Shown one piece after another: positions 1-12,394 of a stretch of 64,000 bases of DNA. This stretch comes from Meloidogyne chitwoodi (Eukaryota > Nematoda > Chromadorea > Rhabditida > Meloidogynidae). The stretch spans positions 186,001-250,000 of the forward strand of contig JACZZP010000020.1 in the NCBI GenBank assembly GCA_015183035.1, read 5' to 3'. Below the pieces are notes generated by a model. The model saw nothing but the letters and a program-made list of their open reading frames with translations. It was not told the DNA's origin and ran no database searches. Both the position numbers and the translations under genes were made by a program. Positions within the stretch are counted from its first letter, which is position 1. Every line of letters begins with the position of its first letter.

Positions 1-2590
1 GTAATTAAATAAATATTTATATAAATTTTAATTTAATACTTTGCTAATATTTATATTTTACTAGCTGCGCAAATGCAATAAATGAGTTGTTTTCATTATA
101 AATAATTATAAAAAATAATAAAAAAATTTTTTTTAATCAATTTAAATCTCAAAATTAATTTTAAGATTTAAATTTTATTTTTTCCTTTATTATTATCCTT
201 TGTTCTACTTGTGTTTAATTTGAAGAATTAATTTTAACATTTGTTTTTATTTAATAAATATTAATAAATTTATTTTTTATTTATTTTTAAATTATGTTAT
301 AAATCTTAGGATAGTGCAAATCAAAATTTTGTCTTTAATCTTGTAAATTTAAAATAATTTTAATTTTAAAAATTATTCTTTTTATTATTTTTATATAAAA
401 AATAATTTTTAATTTTTTAAAATTTTTGTTATCTGTCCGTCACAAGAAAATAGACATCGCTGTCCAAAAAGGTCAACTAATTTGAGTTTTGTTCTATTAA
501 ATTAAATTATACTTTTCGATTTTTAATATTTATATTTATTTAAATAATTATAAATAAAATAAAAATGATCATTTCAAGAATTTTAAAGAAAAAGTGTTTT
601 GTAATATTAAATAAATATTTAAATTTATTTTTTAATAATATTAAATAATAATTTTATAATTATAGCTTTAGAATTAATTTTAATAATTTTAAATTTATAT
701 TTCTTCATAAGTAAGTTAATAACCTTACAAAAATTTAATAAATAATTTAAGTTAATAAATAATTTTAATTAATTTAATTAAAAATAAAATTAATTATAAT
801 ATATTTTAATAAATATAAATTAAATAAATTTACTACATAGTTTTATATGGCATTTATATTCTTAATTTCAATAAACTGAATAAATTAATAATTTATTTAA
901 TTTTTTTTTAATTTTTATTTATAATTTAATTAATTTATTAAAAATATTTTAATAATTAAATTTAATACATATTTATAAAAATGATTAGCTGTTTCCTTAT
1001 CAGATTTCGTAATAATGGAATTTAAAAATTATTTTTTAATTTAAATTAATAATTTATTTATTTTTATTTTTTGTAATTTCATTCTCATCTTTCAGAGGTT
1101 TAAACTTTAATATTTTAATATAGTAAAATTTATATTTTATTTTTATTTATCTACCCATTTATTATTTTTTAATTAATTGAATAAATTACAAATTTTTAAT
1201 CAAATAATTTTTTTTTTAATTTTATCATAAAAATGCTAAAAACTGGGGAAACACTAGATAAAAACAATAAAGCATGTAATTTTGATCCTAAATTAATTTG
1301 ATAAATAATATTTATTTATTTATAAAAAGTAAATAAATTATTGTGTAATTATTAGGTATTAGAAAATTAAAATAAAATTATAAAATAAAATTTTAAATTA
1401 ACAGAAGTAATGGAATAGTCGTTCTGTTTTTGATTTGATCTGCTCTAGTTTTATTAAATATTTTAATTTTATGTTTATTATAATATGTAAAATGTGAAAT
1501 GTTGTTGGAATATTTTATTTAAAACTTTTATTAATTTAAATAGCATTTATCTAAAATTATTTATTTTACTAGAATATTTTTTTAATTTTGTACTAAAATA
1601 TATTTTTAAATAAAATAATTATAAATAGAATTTTTTTAAATTTAAATAATTTTTAAAAAAATATATTTTATAAATCATATTAATCTGTTTTTTATAAAAA
1701 ATAAAATAATTATTATGTTTTAAAAAATATTATGTTTATAATTTTTATTATGTTCAATCCAACTTTAAACTGTTAAATTTTTAATCTACCTATTTTAAAG
1801 ATTAAAGGTGAAGATCAATTTTAAAAAATAAATATTTCTTTGGCTTTGTTGATCACACTAGCATAGATAAACTTGAATTGTGGAATTTAAATAATATTTT
1901 AAATATTTTTAAATGTTTTATAAATACACTTATATGTAAATAAATTTTAAATGTTTTTAAATACATATTTATATTTGAAATTTAATTTTTTAATATAATC
2001 GAATCATATTTTTATTTTCACTTTTTAGATTAAATTAGAAATGTTGTATATTTATTAAATTTATCAAAATAATATTTAATGCTTAATAATTTAATTTATA
2101 TTTTAAAATTAATTATTTAAGAGATTTATTTACAAAATTAATTTTATTTAATTATAATAAACTTTAATATTAATTTTTTAATATTAATTTTAAAAAAATA
2201 ATTTCAATTAGATGTAATAAGAAGTATTTTAAGAATTTTTTTTTAGGAAATATTATTATTTTTAAAATATAAGCATAATTAATATTTATTTGTTAATTTT
2301 TATATTTGAATTATAATTGCAAATAATGTGAAAAATTAAAGTTTGATTTTAAAAATAAAAAGCTCGTTGTAAATATGCGTTTCCATTTTTGCCATTTCGT
2401 TCTTAATTTTTTACACGACTCTAAATTATTTTATAAATAATTTTTTTAATTAGTATTAAATAAATAAAAATATATCTAATTATTATTTTAATTTTCTTAT
2501 TTTTTAAGAATTTTTTAAAATTATTATCAAGATAAATATTGACGATATACATATTGCTTCCAAAATGTTCAAACAATTTTTAACTCATTT
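1..2590. other. gene-free AT-rich sequence
   Basis: No open reading frame, splice-bounded exon, RNA gene or repeat with clear limits could be supported. The sequence is near-random A/T with isolated higher-GC patches (around 430-480 and 2365-2400) that give no protein similarity I can recognise. Confidence 0.6.
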
Positions 2591-2599
2591 AATTTTTTT

Positions 2600-3800
2600 T
2601 TTTTTTTTAATAAAATTTAAACAACCACCACTGAATGATTCAAATGCCATCAGACTTTTTTAATTTATAAATAATGTAAATAAATATATATCTTTTTATT
2701 TATTATTAAAATAATTATTATAAAATTATTATCATTAATTACTAAATTTAAGAATATTTTATTATTAATATTTAATAGGAGTGAATTATTAAATTAATTT
2801 TTAGGTATGTATTTTGTTTAACGTACGTTCTACTGTTACTTTTTAATGGAAAGAATATTTTAATTTATCAAATCTATTAAAATATTTTATTAAAAAGTTA
2901 AATTAAATAAACTTAAATTAATTTATTATATTTTAATTATTACTCTTAAATAATTTAGTCTAAAATATATTTTATTGAATTTAGTTTTAAATTTTAACAT
3001 TATTTTTTTCGTATTTATACAATATCAAAAGTTCTAAAACTCCACAAATTCTTGCACAATAAAATTTTAATTATATAAATATTTATTATATATTAAAATT
3101 AATTTTAATAGTTAATCCAGTAATTTATATATTTTATCCAAATAATAAAACATATATCCATAAAGTGCTGAAGTACTTGCTTCCGAAATAATTCAGAAAA
3201 TTATATAATTGTTATTTTTAATTTTAGAATGTTATTCTTTTATTATTTTTACTTTTTAAATTGTATGACAAATTCATTAGCTTTTGCCTATATTTCTTGG
3301 ATAAGATATTCAATTTTATTTATATTAATTAAGCCTTTATATTTTATAAAATTAATATTTGATAACCAATGCCTTAAAGCAAGATTGTATTAAGTCTGAG
3401 GTCCATTTATCTTTATTAAATAAAGTTATATAATTTTAATTAATTTTAATATATGTTAACTTTTCCATTTTTCAATATTTAATTAATTAATTTATTTTTT
3501 AAAAATATGTTTTTAATGTACCATTAAATAACTGTCTATATTTAATATAACCACTTGGGAAATATTTTTTATTTTTTTTTTTAAATTGGCCAAAATAAAA
3601 TTTTATTTTTAGTAATTTATTTTTTTTTTAATCTGTTCGATTCTCCAAAGAAATTTTAAAAAGTTTTTCATAAGTTAAAAAAATCATTTTATTAAAAATA
3701 AATATAATTCTTCATCTTTTTATTTCTAAGCATTTTTAAATATTAATAATAATAATTATTATTAAAAAGATTAATTAAATAATATGCTCGTTCCTAGCAG
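2600..3800 (+). repeat. dispersed repeat family A, copy 1
   Basis: This stretch aligns by eye with 26585-28255 and, over its second half, with 37060-37700, all in the same orientation. Shared landmarks include TCCAAATAATAAAACATAT, CTTTTGCCTAT, TTGGCCAAAATAAAATTT (TTGGCCACAATAAAATT in the others) and ATATGCTCGTTCCTAGCA near 3783, which recurs at 37484. It has no coding potential. It carries the unfilled version of the site where the MITE at 27301 inserted (near 3540-3560). Confidence 0.7.
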
Positions 3801-3940
3801 GTTCAGTTTCTTTTTGTAATAAACTCTTTAATAATTTTAATTTTAAATTTTATTAAAAATATTTCAATCCGATAATTTTTATTAATTTTATAAATATTTA
3901 AATAATTTTTATAATGAAAATAATTTTTTAATTTATTTGT

Positions 3941-5681
3941 CTAATTTTTCTTATAATTTTTTTGGAGAACCAACTTTATTTTAAATGTTATTGTTTTATT
4001 TCCTTGTTTATTGTTCTTGTTTTTCTTATATTTTTTTGGAAAACCAACTTCTGGTTTTATTTCCTTGTTTATTGTTCTTGTTTTTCTTATATTTTTTTGG
4101 AGAACCAACTTTATTTTAAATGTTATTGTTTTATTTCCTTGTTTATTGTTCTTGTTTTTCTTATATTTTTTTGGAGAACCAACTTCTGGTTTTATTTCTT
4201 TGTTTATTGTTCTTGTTTTTCTTATATTTTTTTGGAAAACCAACTTCTGGTTTTATTTCCTTGTTTATTGTTCTTGTTTTTCTTATATATTTTTGGAGAA
4301 CCAACTTTATTTTAAATGTTATTGTTTTATTTCCTTGTTTATTGTTCTTGTTTTTCTTATATTTTTTTGGAAAACCAACTTCTGGTTTTATTTCTTTGTT
4401 TATTGTTCTTGTTTTTCTTATATTTTTTTGGAAAACCAACTTCTGGTTTTATTTCCTTGTTTATTGTTCTTGTTTTTCTTATATTTTTTTGGAGAACCAA
4501 CTTTATTTTAAATGTTATTGTTTTATTTCCTTGTTTATTGTTCTTGTTTTTCTTATATTTTTTTGGAAAACCAACTTCTGGTTTTATTTCTTTGTTTATT
4601 GTTCTTGTTTTTCTTATATTTTTTTGGAAAACCAACTTCTGGTTTTATTTCTTTGTTTATTGTTCTTGTTTTTCTTATATTTTTTTGGAAAACCAACTTC
4701 TGGTTTTATTTCTTTGTTTATTGTTCTTGTTTTTCTTATATTTTTTTGGAGAACCAACTTTATTTTAAATGTTATTGTTTTATTTCCTTGTTTATTGTTC
4801 TTGTTTTTCTTATATTTTTTTGGAAAACCAACTTCTGGTTTTATTTCTTTGTTTATTGTTCTTGTTTTTCTTATATTTTTTTGGAAAACCAACTTCTGGT
4901 TTTATTTCTTTGTTTATTGTTCTTGTTTTTCTTATATTTTTTTGGAGAACCAACTTTATTTTAAATGTTATTGTTTTATTTCCTTGTTTATTGTTCTTGT
5001 TTTTCTTATATTTTTTTGGAAAACCAACTTCTGGTTTTATTTCTTTGTTTATTGTTCTTGTTTTTCTTATATTTTTTTGGAAAACCAACTTCTGGTTTTA
5101 TTTCTTTGTTTATTGTTCTTGTTTTTCTTATATTTTTTTGGAGAACCAACTTTATTTTAAATGTTATTGTTTTATTTCCTTGTTTATTGTTCTTGTTTTT
5201 CTTATATTTTTTTGGAAAACCAACTTCTGGTTTTATTTCTTTGTTTATTGTTCTTGTTTTTCTTATATTTTTTTGGAAAACCAACTTCTGGTTTTATTTC
5301 TTTGTTTATTGTTCTTGTTTTTCTTATATTTTTTTGGAAAACCAACTTCTGGTTTTATTTCTTTGTTTATTGTTCTTGTTTTTCTTATATTTTTTTGGAA
5401 AACCAACTTCTGGTTTTATTTCTTTGTTTATTGTTCTTGTTTTTCTTATATTTTTTTGGAGAACCAACTTCTGGTTTTATTTACTTGTTTATTGTTCTTG
5501 TTTTTCTTATATTTTTTTGGAGAACCAACTTTATTTTAAATGTTATTGTTTTATTTCTTTGTTTATTGTTCTTGTTTTTCTTATATTTTTTGGAAAACCA
5601 ACTTCTGGTTTTATTTGTTTGTTTATTGTTCTTGTTTTTCTTATATTTTTTGGAGAACCAACTTTATTTTAAATGTTATTG
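3941..5681 (+). repeat. higher-order tandem array of 61-bp and 74-bp units
   Basis: Two related units alternate. The 61-bp unit A starts TCTGGTTTTATTTC and the 74-bp unit B starts TTATTTTAAATGTTATTG. Both then share a 56-bp core ending TTTTTTTGGARAACCAACT. From 3976 to 5663 there are about 18 A and 8 B units, preceded by a partial unit from about 3941 and ended by the first 18 bp of a B unit. The usual order is B-A-A, a 196-bp higher-order repeat, with local B-A, B-A-A-A and B-(A)x5 variants. The last A before each B usually ends GGAGAACCAACT, while other units end GGAAAACCAACT. Divergence between units is very low, which suggests recent homogenisation. Long ORFs on both strands come from the near absence of stop codons in the unit; unit lengths not divisible by three make a protein role unlikely. 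Confidence 0.97.
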
Positions 5682-5682
5682 T

Positions 5683-5950
5683 CTAATTAATTGCCATTAA
5701 CATATTTAATCTATACATATATTTAGAAATTTTATATTTAAATTACTTAATTAATTTAAATTTAAAATTTTCTAATCGAATCGAAGATAAGCAGTTCTGA
5801 TCCATTTTAATTAAAAATGTTAAAATTTGGAGAAGTTTTTTTATCAGATAGCATATTTTAATTAAATTAATTTTTTAAATTAATATTTATATAATTTATT
5901 ATTTTTAACTTTTATTAATAATTAATTATATTAAAATTATTTTATATTTT
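5683..5950 (+). repeat. dispersed repeat family D, fragment flanking the array
   Basis: The sequence right after the tandem array (TCTAATTAATTGCCATTAA, then TAAAAATGTTAAAATTTGGAGAAG and ATCAGATAGCATATTTTAAT) matches 17845-18110 in the same orientation, and partly 21730-21830. The array therefore ends at, or was inserted into, a copy of family D. Confidence 0.65.
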
Positions 5951-8689
5951 AAATATAATTATTTTTAAATTTTCTTTTACAAATAAATTAAATTAAATTT
6001 AAGTAAAAATGTTTTTTCAATATTTATAATTAGATTTTATTTATTTATTTAATTAATACAAAAATATTTTAATTTTTATAAATTTTTATATTTATTAATT
6101 AAAATTATATATGTACATAATTTACTAAATTAAAAATAAAATTTATATAGTACTTATTTATTTTAAAGAAATATTTTATTTTTTATTTTAAATATAAATT
6201 AAATAAAAATATTGAGTTTAATATTTTTACTTATTTTATTTTAATGTTGTATTTAATTATGTAAAAATTCGTTAGGATGGAATTCATTAAAATAATTATG
6301 AATTTTATTTAAAACAAAATTTTATTTTAATTTTTTATTTTAAACATTAAATAAAATGATAAATAAATAATTAAGTTAAATTTAAAATAAAAATAATATA
6401 AAAATAATATTTGATTTAGCCTTAACTCATTGTTGTTTTTCAAAGATTTTAATAAATATAAGTAAATAAAAATAATTTTTTTTTATTCATTTAATTTAAT
6501 TAATTAGTTAAAATTCGTTTTTTCACCAATTATAAATTAAAAAATATAAAAATAAATATTTCATTAATTAAAATAAATTAAATTAATTTGAGTTTAAACA
6601 AATATATTAATTTAAATTAATATTTAATTTTATTTAATATTTTAAAAATAAATATTAAATAAATCAGTCATCATTCACTATTTAATTTGATAAAAATTTT
6701 AAATAATTAGAAAATTATATAAAAATTAATTTATATTATATATACTATTTATAAGCAATATACAGCCCTTTGTAAGTGATTCTGGGGAGTAGCAGGTTAA
6801 AATATTTATCACATCGCCTGGTTGCTTAAAACAACAAAACAACATTTTCTTTATCAAATCAGTCAAAATAAATTTTATTTTATTTTTTCTTTTTTATTTA
6901 TATTTAAATAATTAAATTATATAAAAATACAAATTTTTTGTTTAAATTATATTTTATTAATAATTATAAAATTAAAAAATTTTTTTATCATGTTTATAAA
7001 TTAATTTATAAAAAATATACATAGTTTTATTTTTGTTTATTTTGAAAATTCATTTTTTTTTCAATAAATCATTTTTTTATTAAATTAATTTACCTAATTT
7101 CTAGATATTTTATAAAATTCATTTTTAAAAAAAAGTGTAAAAATATTCTAATTAAATATAGACAAATGCTAATTTTTCACGAATTAATATGTTTAATTAT
7201 TTTTTGAAAAGTGCAATAATTCTGATAATTATTGTTGAAATTGTTCTTATGGCATTAATTTTGTAAGACTAATTAAGAACTTTGCACCATTTTCATTAAT
7301 GTAAAAGCAATATTTTTTTACTTTCTATTATCATTTATTAGTTAATAAATTGAAAATATATTATTATAATATTATTTGAAAAAAATATATAATTTTAAAA
7401 TTAAATTTTAGTTAATAAATTAAATTTTAATTAAATTATTAAGGTATACATGGAAGAAGTTTCGATAGCTATGGAGTCCAGTGTTTCTTTGTTAAATTAC
7501 CTGTAAAATCTAAATATAATTAAAAAATTTTTAATTTTTATTTTTTCTTAGTTTTTAAATTTATTTAATAAATTTTAATTTTAATTCACAAATGAGTTCA
7601 TTAAATTATATTAATAAATTATAATATTAAATTTTTTGTTGTTTTTTTATTTTATATTATTTATATATTATAGGTACCTATATATATTAAAAAAATATAA
7701 ATTAAATTTTATATTCAGATTATTAAAAAAAATTTTTTTTTTATTGAATGTCAGAGTGAGCATTTATGTTTATTTTGAATTCGAATACTCTAATTTTAGA
7801 ACATATTTAATTTTAATATTTTAATTTTAGTAGGCTAATAAAAATTATTTTAAATATTTAAAAAATAATTTGAAAATTAAAAATTATTATACATTATTTG
7901 TAATATAAATTATATTGATGGTATGCTCGCGATCACATCTTTATTATTTTGCGCAGTCGCTTGAACCTTCTTTTATAAATTAATGAATTATTATTTATAT
8001 AATTTTTATTTTTTTTATTATTTTAGATTAATTTTTAATTAAATTTTTATATTTATTTTTATTATTAAATTTTTTCTTTAATAAAATTTTCAATTAAATT
8101 TTATTAAAAATAAATTTATTATTAATACATTTATTTATTTCTTTAAATTTATCAATAATTAATTTTTTAATATTTTTGTCTCATATATGCAATTGGCATG
8201 GTTCAGTGGTTTTACCCTTAATTAGCACATTTTGTTTAATAATAAAAAAATTCATCTATTCATTTTGATGGAGTAGACTATCTAATTTTAAAAATATAGC
8301 TGATAACTCATACTTTCATTTTTTAAATTAAAAAAAAATTTTTAAATAATTATTATTAAAAATTAATTTATATACTTAACTTAATATTATTTAATTTTAT
8401 TTAAAATAAATTATTGCATTTTTATAACTTTAATTTTTACTTATATTAATTTAAATTATTAACCAAAATTTAATTTTTTTGATATATTAAGTAATTAATA
8501 TTTTTGAATATTGACAGTTTGAGTGACAGAAGTGTAAATTAAATGTTCTAACTCTCCCTAACATGTGTAAAAAAATTTATTTTAATGAAACAAATAATCT
8601 GCTATATATTTAAATGATTTTATTAAATAAATAAATATTTAAAATTTAAAATAGGTAATAATACTAGAGATAACCATACTTATCTGTAG
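5951..8689. other. gene-free AT-rich sequence with repeat traces
   Basis: No gene is supported. About 6200-6430 resembles the family F block at 28860-29120 (shared TTTAAACATTAAATAAAA and GATAAATAAATAATTAA). Small GC-richer patches near 6755-6850, 7440-7500, 7920-7970 and 8180-8220 show no recognisable protein or intact RNA. The ORF at 7636-7824 encodes a low-complexity Tyr/Phe/Ile-rich peptide of the sort expected from this base composition. Confidence 0.55.
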
Positions 8690-8947
8690 ACATTTGTTGT
8701 GTATTCGTTACAACACGTTTACGAATCAAATAAAAGTTTTAATAAAAGATTTATTAAATAAAATATAAATTAATATTTGGTCTTTAGAATTGCAATAATA
8801 ATGAAGAATAGAATAAGAAGTAAAAGTCAGTTTTTGTGGAATGGGGAATGGACTTATATAGGCAAGCTAGTGGGAAGATAGAGAAATAACATAATGCCAA
8901 AAAAGGGTCATTTAAATTTATGTCACTTGAGTATCTCTAACAACATT
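8690..8947 (-). mobile_element. solo LTR with 5-bp target-site duplication
   Basis: The 248-bp element at 8695-8942, read on the minus strand, begins TGTTAGAGATACTC and ends GAATACACAACA, so it has the TG...CA ends of an LTR. It is flanked by a perfect 5-bp duplication, ACATT, at 8690-8694 and 8943-8947. Inside, in minus orientation, a TATA box (CTATATAAG, about 8853-8861) lies in the first half and AATAAA-type polyadenylation signals follow (around 8740-8760). There is no internal region, so it is most likely a solo LTR left by LTR-LTR recombination. The TGTT...AACA ends suit Ty3/Gypsy or Bel/Pao; the sequence alone does not decide between them. Confidence 0.85.
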
Positions 8948-9279
8948 TATAAATTATTTGCTTCAACAAAATTTGACTAAAAAAATAAAGAAATAGTTTC
9001 AATATCTTGAAGATAATCAACTTGTTCATCTTTAATTTTGTTTTAATTTATTAATATTTTATTATTTGAAATAAATTAAAATTTATATGTATAAATTAAT
9101 TTACACTTGGAATAATTAATTATTAATTTTTTTTCAAATTTTATTTAATAAAAATTTTTTTCAAATTAATTTAGATAAACATAGTGTATTGAAAAAAATT
9201 TTAAAATATAATTTTAAAATTAAATTTTAAATTTAAATTATTTTTCAAAAAATAATTTTTAAATAAATGTTTAAAATTA

Positions 9280-10800
9280 ATCTTAGTTGACAGTTAAACA
9301 AATTATCTTCCGGGATTTGGCTTCAAATTTAATTTTAAAACATTTTTTAAAAACTTGTATTTAATAAAATTTTTTATATAACTTTAGAACACAATAAAAG
9401 CTTATTTGTTGTCGTATATTTTTACTTAACCCAAATATCTCCAATAATTTAAAAATTATTTTTAAACATTTAAACTTTTAAAATTAATATTTTTTAATTT
9501 ATTTATTAAATACATTTTGCAATTTATAATTTTTATAAAAATTTTTCTAAAAAATATTTTTAATTTTATTTTTTAATAATATTAATCTTACAACTTAAAT
9601 GGTAACAATCGGTTCTATCCGTAAAATGTTAATAGTCCATAAAAAATAAAATATTATAAATTATAATAGTTTTGAATAATTTATTATTAATATCAGATTT
9701 AAATTAGTGGATTTTAATAATATAATTATTTTTAAAATTATTTTAATTGTTTATTTTTATTTAATAAAATGCTTGATAATTTAATAATATAAAATCTTTT
9801 TCAGTATTTTTATAAAATATTCTATTTTCTTATCTTATATATAAAATAAATATTAAATATATAGATTAAATTTAAAAATTTAAAGTTTGCAGTGAAGTTT
9901 TTTGTGTTTCCATATGTTTGTTAGAACAAAGGAATAATGTTACACATCAAATTCTATATTGTAGTATAAATAATATCCTATTTTAATATTTAAATTTATT
10001 TTTTAAATTATTATTTGTATTTATAATTTATTTTTAAATTTAATCTAATTTAAAAATTATTCTAAATTTATTATTATTTTTAATATTTATTTTTATACTA
10101 AAAATGCGGTTTAGTGCATATTAGAATCTGGTAATTAGCCATTGTTTTAATTTAAAAATATTTAATTAAAAGGTGAACGTTATTCATACCCTGTGTTTAT
10201 ATATTCTTCGATATTGGTTCCAGGTGTCTTTTACTTAGTTTCTGAAGAAAAAAACAAAAGGGTCAATTGGCAATAAAGGAATTAGTACAAATTTTATAAC
10301 AAGAATACTCCATAATTTACATAAATTTTGTTTTCTAAAGCAGTGTGTTCTTTGATAACATATAATTATTGGTACTGATTTATAAATTTTATTACATCCA
10401 TGAATTTTTTAAATCGGTTAAATTAAATTTATTAAGCATTAAAAATTAAAAAAAATAAAATAAAAATATTTTAAATAAATAATCTTTAATTTTAGAAATT
10501 ATTTTTATTAAAGTACTTGAAGATACATGATACATGAAACAAATAATTGTACTTATTGTTTAAATAAATATTTATTTATTTTTAAAAAAATATTTCAATA
10601 ATTTTATTTAATTTTTGTATAATTTTGCAGCTTTTTTAAATATAAATTTATAAAAATAAATTATTATATATTTTAATTAATTTTTATTGAATTCTCATCC
10701 ATCTCCTTGCATTCTCAGTCAGCTTTAAATTTAAAAATTTTATATAAAAATATATATATTCTCTTGCTTTAATTATTTTTTATAATTTGTTAAATTTGTA
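9280..10800 (+). repeat. dispersed repeat family B, copy 1 (interrupted)
   Basis: 9280-10018 matches 12395-13090, starting at ATCTTCCGGGATTTGGCTTC (ATCTTTCGGGATTTGGCTTC in copy 2). Similarity resumes at 10685-10800 (CTCCTTGCATTCTC, then ATATTCTCTTGCTTTAATTA) and matches 13110-13220. The intervening 10020-10685 is absent from copy 2, so it was inserted here or lost there. About 250 bp near the end (roughly 9765-10018 against 12836-13090) are almost identical, while the rest has clear substitutions and gaps. Confidence 0.85.
10165..10290 (+). other. coding-like island, unassigned
   Basis: In the segment present only in family B copy 1, a frame open for about 39 codons (ending TAA near 10276) reads as balanced amino-acid sequence (KGERYSYPVFIYSS, then VFYLVSEEKNKRVNWQ), unlike the Lys/Asn/Ile/Phe-rich background. 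There is no start codon, and a TAA lies just before it. It may be a stray exon captured in the inserted piece. I recognise no family. Confidence 0.25.
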
Positions 10801-11044
10801 TTATTTAGTTAATAAATAAAGACTTTTTTGTTATCTTGGCATTTTTAAAAAGTAGACGCAAACAATCCACATTTTATCGCAGTCTGTATCTTATCTTTAA
10901 TTTAATAATTTTACAAATATTTTTATTTATTTTAAATATTTAATTTTATAAAATATTGCTGATAAATCATAGCTTCATTTTTTAATGAAAGGAAAGAATT
11001 TTTTAAATAATTATTATTAAAAATTAATTTATATAAAAACGTTG

Positions 11045-12355
11045 GCTTAACTCTGAAATTATTCGTCAGCCTATTTTAATTAATTATTAAATAAATATTT
11101 AAAAAATAATTAAAACAATTATATGTATTCAAAACTTTTTTGTACAATCCGTGAGAAATATTTATTCTATTTAATTTATTAACACAATATATTATTTATT
11201 TAATTATTAATTTCATCAAGTCTTCGTTTCAAACTTTTTGTTCAAAAATTAAAATATAATTAAATTAATGTTTAATAAAATAATTTTAAATTATTAATTT
11301 TAATAAAATAATTTATATATTTAATTATTAAATTTTAAAGGAATTTTTTAAATAAAAACTATTCAGGGTATTTTTTTTCCCTTTCTATTGTAATAAAAGC
11401 TTTACTGTTAAGTATTAATAAAACAATAAAAATATTAACTTTATTTTATATTTATTATTAAAATTTAGTTAATATATTTTTAAAACCATATAATTTATAT
11501 AAAAAATAATAATATAAAATTTTTAAATTTTATATTTGAAGAATATTTTAAATTTTTTTAATTGTAAATTTCTAATTAATTTATTAAAAAAATTATTTTA
11601 GCTTTTTAATATTTTTTAAAAATAAATATTAAAATTTAACTTTGTTATTTTTAAATTTATTTAAATATATTTAACAAAATAAATATTTATGTTAATAAAT
11701 TTATTAAATTTTAAAAATATAAAAATAAAGAATATCATGCCCATGTGATTATGATAAAAACCTTCTATTCCACTGTAAAAATATTATAATAAAATTAAAA
11801 ATTATTTTAAGAAGGTATTTATTTTTTAAACAAACGTAGAGCTGTGTTTCAATAATGCTGTCCATGATATACTAAATCTAGAAATCCAATAATTCCTATT
11901 TTTTTAAATTAAAATTCATAATTTATTTTAATAATTTAAATATTATTTAAAAAATATTCTTCTCTAATTTCCTAGATATCTTTCTGAAGTTTTTCAAATC
12001 AAAAATAATTTTATTAAAATTTTATCTTCAAAAAATATAATAATGTAAAGTATTAATTTTAATTATAAGTATTTATGAATGAATTCTCAATAAAATAATT
12101 TAGCTTAAATATTACCACCATAAATTAAATAAACATTTATTTTGATATTAGAATAATATTTTAGATAAGAGAATTAATAAATATAATTTTATTTATCGGG
12201 ATAATATTTTATTATTTTATTAAATATTTATTTAACCTAGGTAGAAGAAATTAATTTATGTTTTTGTTTTATCTATCTGCTTGCATCTCTGCTTGCATAT
12301 TTGTTTGTAATTATCAAAAAATATTTTTTTTTTAATTTTTTATAAATTTAGTAAT
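11045..12355 (+). repeat. dispersed repeat family C, copy 1
   Basis: The block from AAATTATTCGTCAGCCTATT to the CTGCTTGCATCTCTGCTTGC cluster near 12280 aligns with 15680-16870 in the same orientation. Copies differ by frequent single-base changes and small indels. The end of the block carries a short direct repeat of CTGCTTGCAT in both copies. Confidence 0.85.
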
Positions 12356-12394
12356 TTTCTTTTTAACTATAATAAATTAATAATTTAAAAGTAA

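Noticed and set aside
3941..5700. Many overlapping ORFs of 92-346 codons in the tandem array, both strands
   Set aside because: They are frames through a repeat unit almost free of stops; unit lengths are not multiples of three and no start, splice or composition signal supports a protein.
7636..7824. 62-codon plus-strand ORF
   Set aside because: Tyr/Phe/Ile/Lys-rich low-complexity translation as expected for A/T-rich DNA; it overlaps oligo-T and oligo-A runs and has no homologous features.
8185..8225. Possible tRNA-Gly remnant (GCATGGTTCAGTGGT resembles an A box)
   Set aside because: No anticodon stem, B box or acceptor stem follows, so a tRNA cannot be supported.
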